From the NCBI GenBank assembly GCA_026260175.1, contig JAKCWW010004106.1, positions 1,300 through 35,601 on the forward strand: DNA of 34,302 nucleotides. The letters are read 5' to 3'. Made by a program: the position numbers and the translations under genes. The stretch comes from Reticulitermes lucifugus. Lineage: Eukaryota; Arthropoda; Insecta; Blattodea; Rhinotermitidae. Shown here one piece after another: positions 31,410 to 34,302 of the stretch. The notes below the pieces were generated by a model. That model saw nothing but the letters and a program-made list of their open reading frames with translations, did no database searches and was not told the DNA's origin. Position 1 is the stretch's first letter; every line of letters starts with the position of its first letter.

Positions 31410-33298
31410 CTACGATTCCAGAGACGGTATTAAGCTATGAAACACAACTGACTGAAGTTCATTAAAGATGGACGAATGACCGCACGAATACTGATGCTGT
31501 TCCATCGTATCCAGCATCATAGGACTACTGTTATTACCGGCATTGGTTGCCATGGCAGTGCTGTTATTGTCATTTGCAATTCCACAGTAAGTACCATTTG
31601 TGTTACCTACAGGCAACCCTGGCTTAGTATCAATTGACAAGTTGCTGCTAAACCTCAGATGGCGGTGCTGGGTCTCCTCTTCAGCCTCTGTCTGTAATGC
31701 TACCACAGGTGAGTCACAAGTCTGTCCACTAGTCCTGATATTACTGTCATTTGACAATGCCCAACATGCAGATGACGATGACGATGCCCTTGTTAGAGAT
31801 GTAGATGCGGCTGCACTACATAATAACATCCTCCTTTGAACATCTTCGCTGTCTTCCAGTACAACTTCAATGTCTTCGCGGTCGTCCACGTCTCTGGCAC
31901 TAGGCAGATCAGTGCAGCGGATATCAGTTGTTCTTGTCAACCTATCAGAAGTAACTGGGATTTCTGATACAGGTGACGATGGTACTAAGGAAGATGTTTT
32001 CTGGTCTACATTCTTGTCAAGTTCTAGTTCTTTAACAGCATCGACGTCAAGTACAAGATCATCGGTTCCATCACTAAACCTAGGGCGTTTGTAACTACTG
32101 GGCATGGGTTCTTCTTGATTAACAAGAGACACAGACAGGGATGACAGATGTAATGGGGAAGTTGTGGAGGTGGAATTCGTAGAGTTTACATTGTCTACAT
32201 TAGAGGGCTGAAGTGCTGATGATTCTGCCAGTTCTAATTCCGGAGTTACAATATCAATATCAACCACATTGACGTCTTCATCTTCGTCATCAGTATCATC
32301 AATAGAAGTGAGCATCCGTGGTGTAGGTGGCATATAAAATTGGCTGAGGACATCATGGACATCGCATTCCTCAACCTCATCAAAGGAACGCTTCCTCGAA
32401 GTGATGGCAGTGGTACACTGGTTATTGCTCGTGTCATGCATTCCTATTACGGCAGATGGGTGATTCATTTCCATGGCAGTGGCAACGGGAAGGGCCAGAG
32501 GGTTGTCATTTTCACTACCAGGAACATCAGCCACAAGGTCATCCATGCTACTGTCGCAAAGACAGTCAGATGCTACTAGTCTGTGGCTGACATCCGGGAC
32601 TTTCACAAAATCTTCACACTCATCACTTGACTTGGAGCCTGTGTTCTCAAAACTCGGTGATGGAACCGGGGATAATGAGGACGATACTGATGAAGATGGA
32701 AAGGGAGAAGTGTTTTCTTTGTTGGCATCGGCTGTAAGGGGTAATGTTAGGTCATGGATTGTAGGAGATATGACTGAAGAAATTTCGTTCAGTGACGTAG
32801 AACAAATGGAAGCAACACTTCTAGCGTCTTCACGCGAGTCAGCCTTCATGTTGAAAGCCACTGACGTTGACGGGGTATAACAACGAGCTGGATACGAGTG
32901 AATTTGTTGTTTCTGCGACTTTTCTTCCCTCGCCTCCTTCTGAAGCCTTTTCACAGTGTTATTTATGAGCACAGAACGACGAAGCGAACTCTCCGGGTCT
33001 TCAATTTTCTTAAGCTTGTTAACAGAAATCTTCAGAACCTTGCGACGTTCTTCTTTGAGTCTGTACTTGGCACTAATCATAGTAGGCCTAGACTTACCGC
33101 TACCGCAAAAGCTAGAACCATAATTTCGAGGGCTCGATGTACCAAATAATAAGTCATCTTCCGAGGAACTAGTGTTAGGCCCTCCATTGCAGCTGTTACC
33201 GATAACCGCACCCAAGGACTTCATCCCTTCTCCTCCGACGCCAACCGCGGGACTTCGCGAGGACGCCGTGGAGTCCCCGCACTCACGGATACCGGTAC
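31410..33298 (-). CDS. tara: taranis-like SERTA-domain transcriptional regulator, 3' coding exon
   Basis: A long single exon ending at TAG (31412-31410). Counting from the first in-frame ATG after the acceptor (33224) the protein is 604 aa. The SERTA domain lies at about 59-99 (RRKVLKISVNKLKKIEDPE, then SLRRSVLINNTVKRLQ). A basic motif and conserved block follow (SRKRSFDEVEE at about 276, FYMPPTPRML at about 296). A second basic patch with an acidic stretch (YKRPRFSDGTDDL) comes next. The extreme C-terminus, CGHSSIFNELQSVVFHSL, matches the conserved C-terminal motif of Drosophila Taranis and vertebrate TRIP-Br/SERTAD proteins. These are nuclear cofactors linking transcription, the cell cycle and, in flies, trithorax-group function and sleep through cyclin A. 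Most of the remainder is Ser/Thr/Asp-rich and probably disordered. An acceptor (TTGTGTTTGCAG) precedes 33298 in phase 1, so an upstream coding or noncoding exon exists. The apparent start at 33308 is GTG within the intron and is not used. Confidence 0.92.
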
Positions 33299-33714
33299 CT
33301 GCAAACACAAAGACAAACCGTCACACGGCCTCCTGCTGGAAAGGTAAGGCTCCATCTCAAATACCACAATAACGAGACAGGCAATGTACGTATAAACGTA
33401 ACATTGAGGCGCGTTCGCGAAACCACTGTTGTCGTGGAAAAGCAATGAGTATTACATATTCTGGGTGTGTGTTTGTAGCATTAGTAATCCAAAGAGCATG
33501 CGCCGTACTATACTGTCATCTGTGGTCTGACCGGCTCTACCATAATTTTCCACATTACCTCATATTTTCGGAAAAACGTTATTGAACACAAAATGTGTGT
33601 TCTGATTTTCTCTACAATTTTTGTCTGTAACATTTCTCATTTTAAGAAGAATTCAACGAGATATTGTCATAAATGTACATAGGTCTTCATGTAAAGTACT
33701 CGTTATTCTTCTCA
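33299..33714. other. Intron or upstream region of taranis-like gene, with a repeat scrap
   Basis: No donor or first exon could be identified with confidence. A minus-strand frame near 33380-33445 reads GFANAPQCYV, a peptide I recall from insect repeat-derived predictions, so a small repeat fragment probably lies here. Confidence 0.35.
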
Positions 33715-33880
33715 AATTTTAATGAAACTCGAATTTTCTCGACAGATTTTCGAAAATACTCATATCAAATTTCATGAAAATCCGTCGAGTGGGAGCAGAG
33801 TTGTTCCATGGGGGCGGACGGACAGACAGACGGACATGACGAAGCTAATAGTCGCTTTCCGTCTAAAAGCGGACGCAGTT
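33715..33880 (+). repeat. Arthropod interspersed repeat fragment
   Basis: One plus-strand frame reads KFHENPSSGSRVVPWGRTDR then QTDMTKLIVAFR, a peptide that recurs in many arthropod predicted proteins because it is repeat-derived. The GGACGGACAGACAGACGGAC stretch (33814-33833) is part of it. It is not evidence of a gene. Element boundaries are unknown. Confidence 0.6.
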
Positions 33881-34182
33881 TCGCCATTATATCTCAGCTA
33901 CTGTCATGCAAGCGGGCAGATACTCAGAGCTACTACTTGGCATCGCGCCGCAATGTTTGAGTTGCGACATCAACAGTTTGACACTGTGCCTGTCATTACC
34001 TGGCATGAAAACAATTAACGCATTTACAGAATGCTGACAGCAAGAAATCCGCATAGCTTTTCGGTAAAATCAATACTCGGAATTTCATTGGCAACATCAG
34101 GGTAGGCCAGGCGAAATATAGAAGAATCATATAAAAAAAACCGGGTATGACGGCATGAAAATGGTGCTGTCAAGCGACTTCA

Positions 34183-34302
34183 GTTATAACAGTGTGTCAT
34201 TAAGCTCTCACTTATAAAACTGTGCCATTAAGTGTCTTCATTTATAAAAGCGTGTCATTAGATGTCTTCATTAACTGTCACTGTCTTCAGTTATAATAGT
34301 GT
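34183..34302. repeat. Diverged ~30-bp minisatellite running off the window
   Basis: About four units of 28-30 bp plus one shortened unit, with a core like TTATAAAA-GTGTCATTAAG followed by TGTCTTCA. The units begin at 34183, 34211, 34241 and 34271, with the last partial unit reaching the right edge. Confidence 0.8.

Noticed and set aside
33221..33445. 74-codon minus-strand frame overlapping the taranis-like exon
   Set aside because: It is a different frame from the SERTA-domain frame and includes a repeat-like peptide.
33722..34018. 98-codon plus-strand frame
   Set aside because: The peptide is a widespread repeat-derived sequence in arthropods.
1..34302. CRISPR array, operon or prokaryotic promoter features
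   Set aside because: No spaced direct repeats of the right form, and the genes are spliced and widely spaced.

Overview
The window is animal nuclear DNA, most likely from an insect and probably a cockroach or termite (Blattodea). The animal assignment rests on AT-rich sequence of low gene density, spliced genes with GT-AG introns, tRNA-derived SINEs, several classes of LINE, LTR and DNA-transposon relics, and proteins whose closest recognisable relatives are insect (taranis, GASZ/ASZ1). The Blattodea call is inference from the repeat families and large intergenic spaces. Nothing looks bacterial: there are no operons and no CRISPR array.

Four genes can be supported, all on the minus strand. 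(1) 2456-3697: an intact pogo/Tigger-type transposase-derived protein (413 aa) that has lost two of its three catalytic acidic residues and a block of its DDE core, so it looks like a domesticated DNA-binding gene. (2) 6101-7543: GASZ/ASZ1 (480 aa), the ankyrin-SAM, mitochondria-anchored piRNA-biogenesis protein, with its whole coding region in one exon. (3) 14164-20626: an eight-exon gene for a secreted 440-aa protein, with a signal peptide, a clip-like six-cysteine module and two CUB-type domains. I assembled it from splice sites whose phases agree at all seven junctions. (4) 31410-33298: the large 3' coding exon of a taranis/SERTA-domain transcriptional regulator. Its upstream exon was not found.

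The spaces between genes hold mobile-element debris. There is a SINE head cut by the left edge, and a full-length SINE (860-1122) with perfect 13-bp target-site duplications. There is a frame-broken IS630/Tc1-type transposase relic near 4.8-5.0 kb, a LINE C-terminal relic at 9.6-9.75 kb, and a probable solo LTR plus primer-binding site at 9.93-10.57 kb. An RTE-like LINE with an (ATT)n tail lies at 12.9-13.65 kb, and two divergent copies of one interspersed repeat lie at 11.6 and 22.5 kb. An arthropod-type repeat and a 30-bp minisatellite occupy the right end. Two strong inverted repeats stand out: a near-perfect 45-bp-arm palindrome at 11305-11398 and 68-bp arms at 8451-8518/8804-8872.

The genes do not form an obvious pathway. 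The best candidates for new biology are the catalytically dead pogo-derived gene, which may be spliced from a noncoding exon near 5.2 kb, and the uncharacterised secreted clip+CUB protein. The 10.7 kb between 20.67 and 31.41 kb holds no gene I can support, apart from a weak candidate for a terminal exon encoding an acidic tail (24817-24873).
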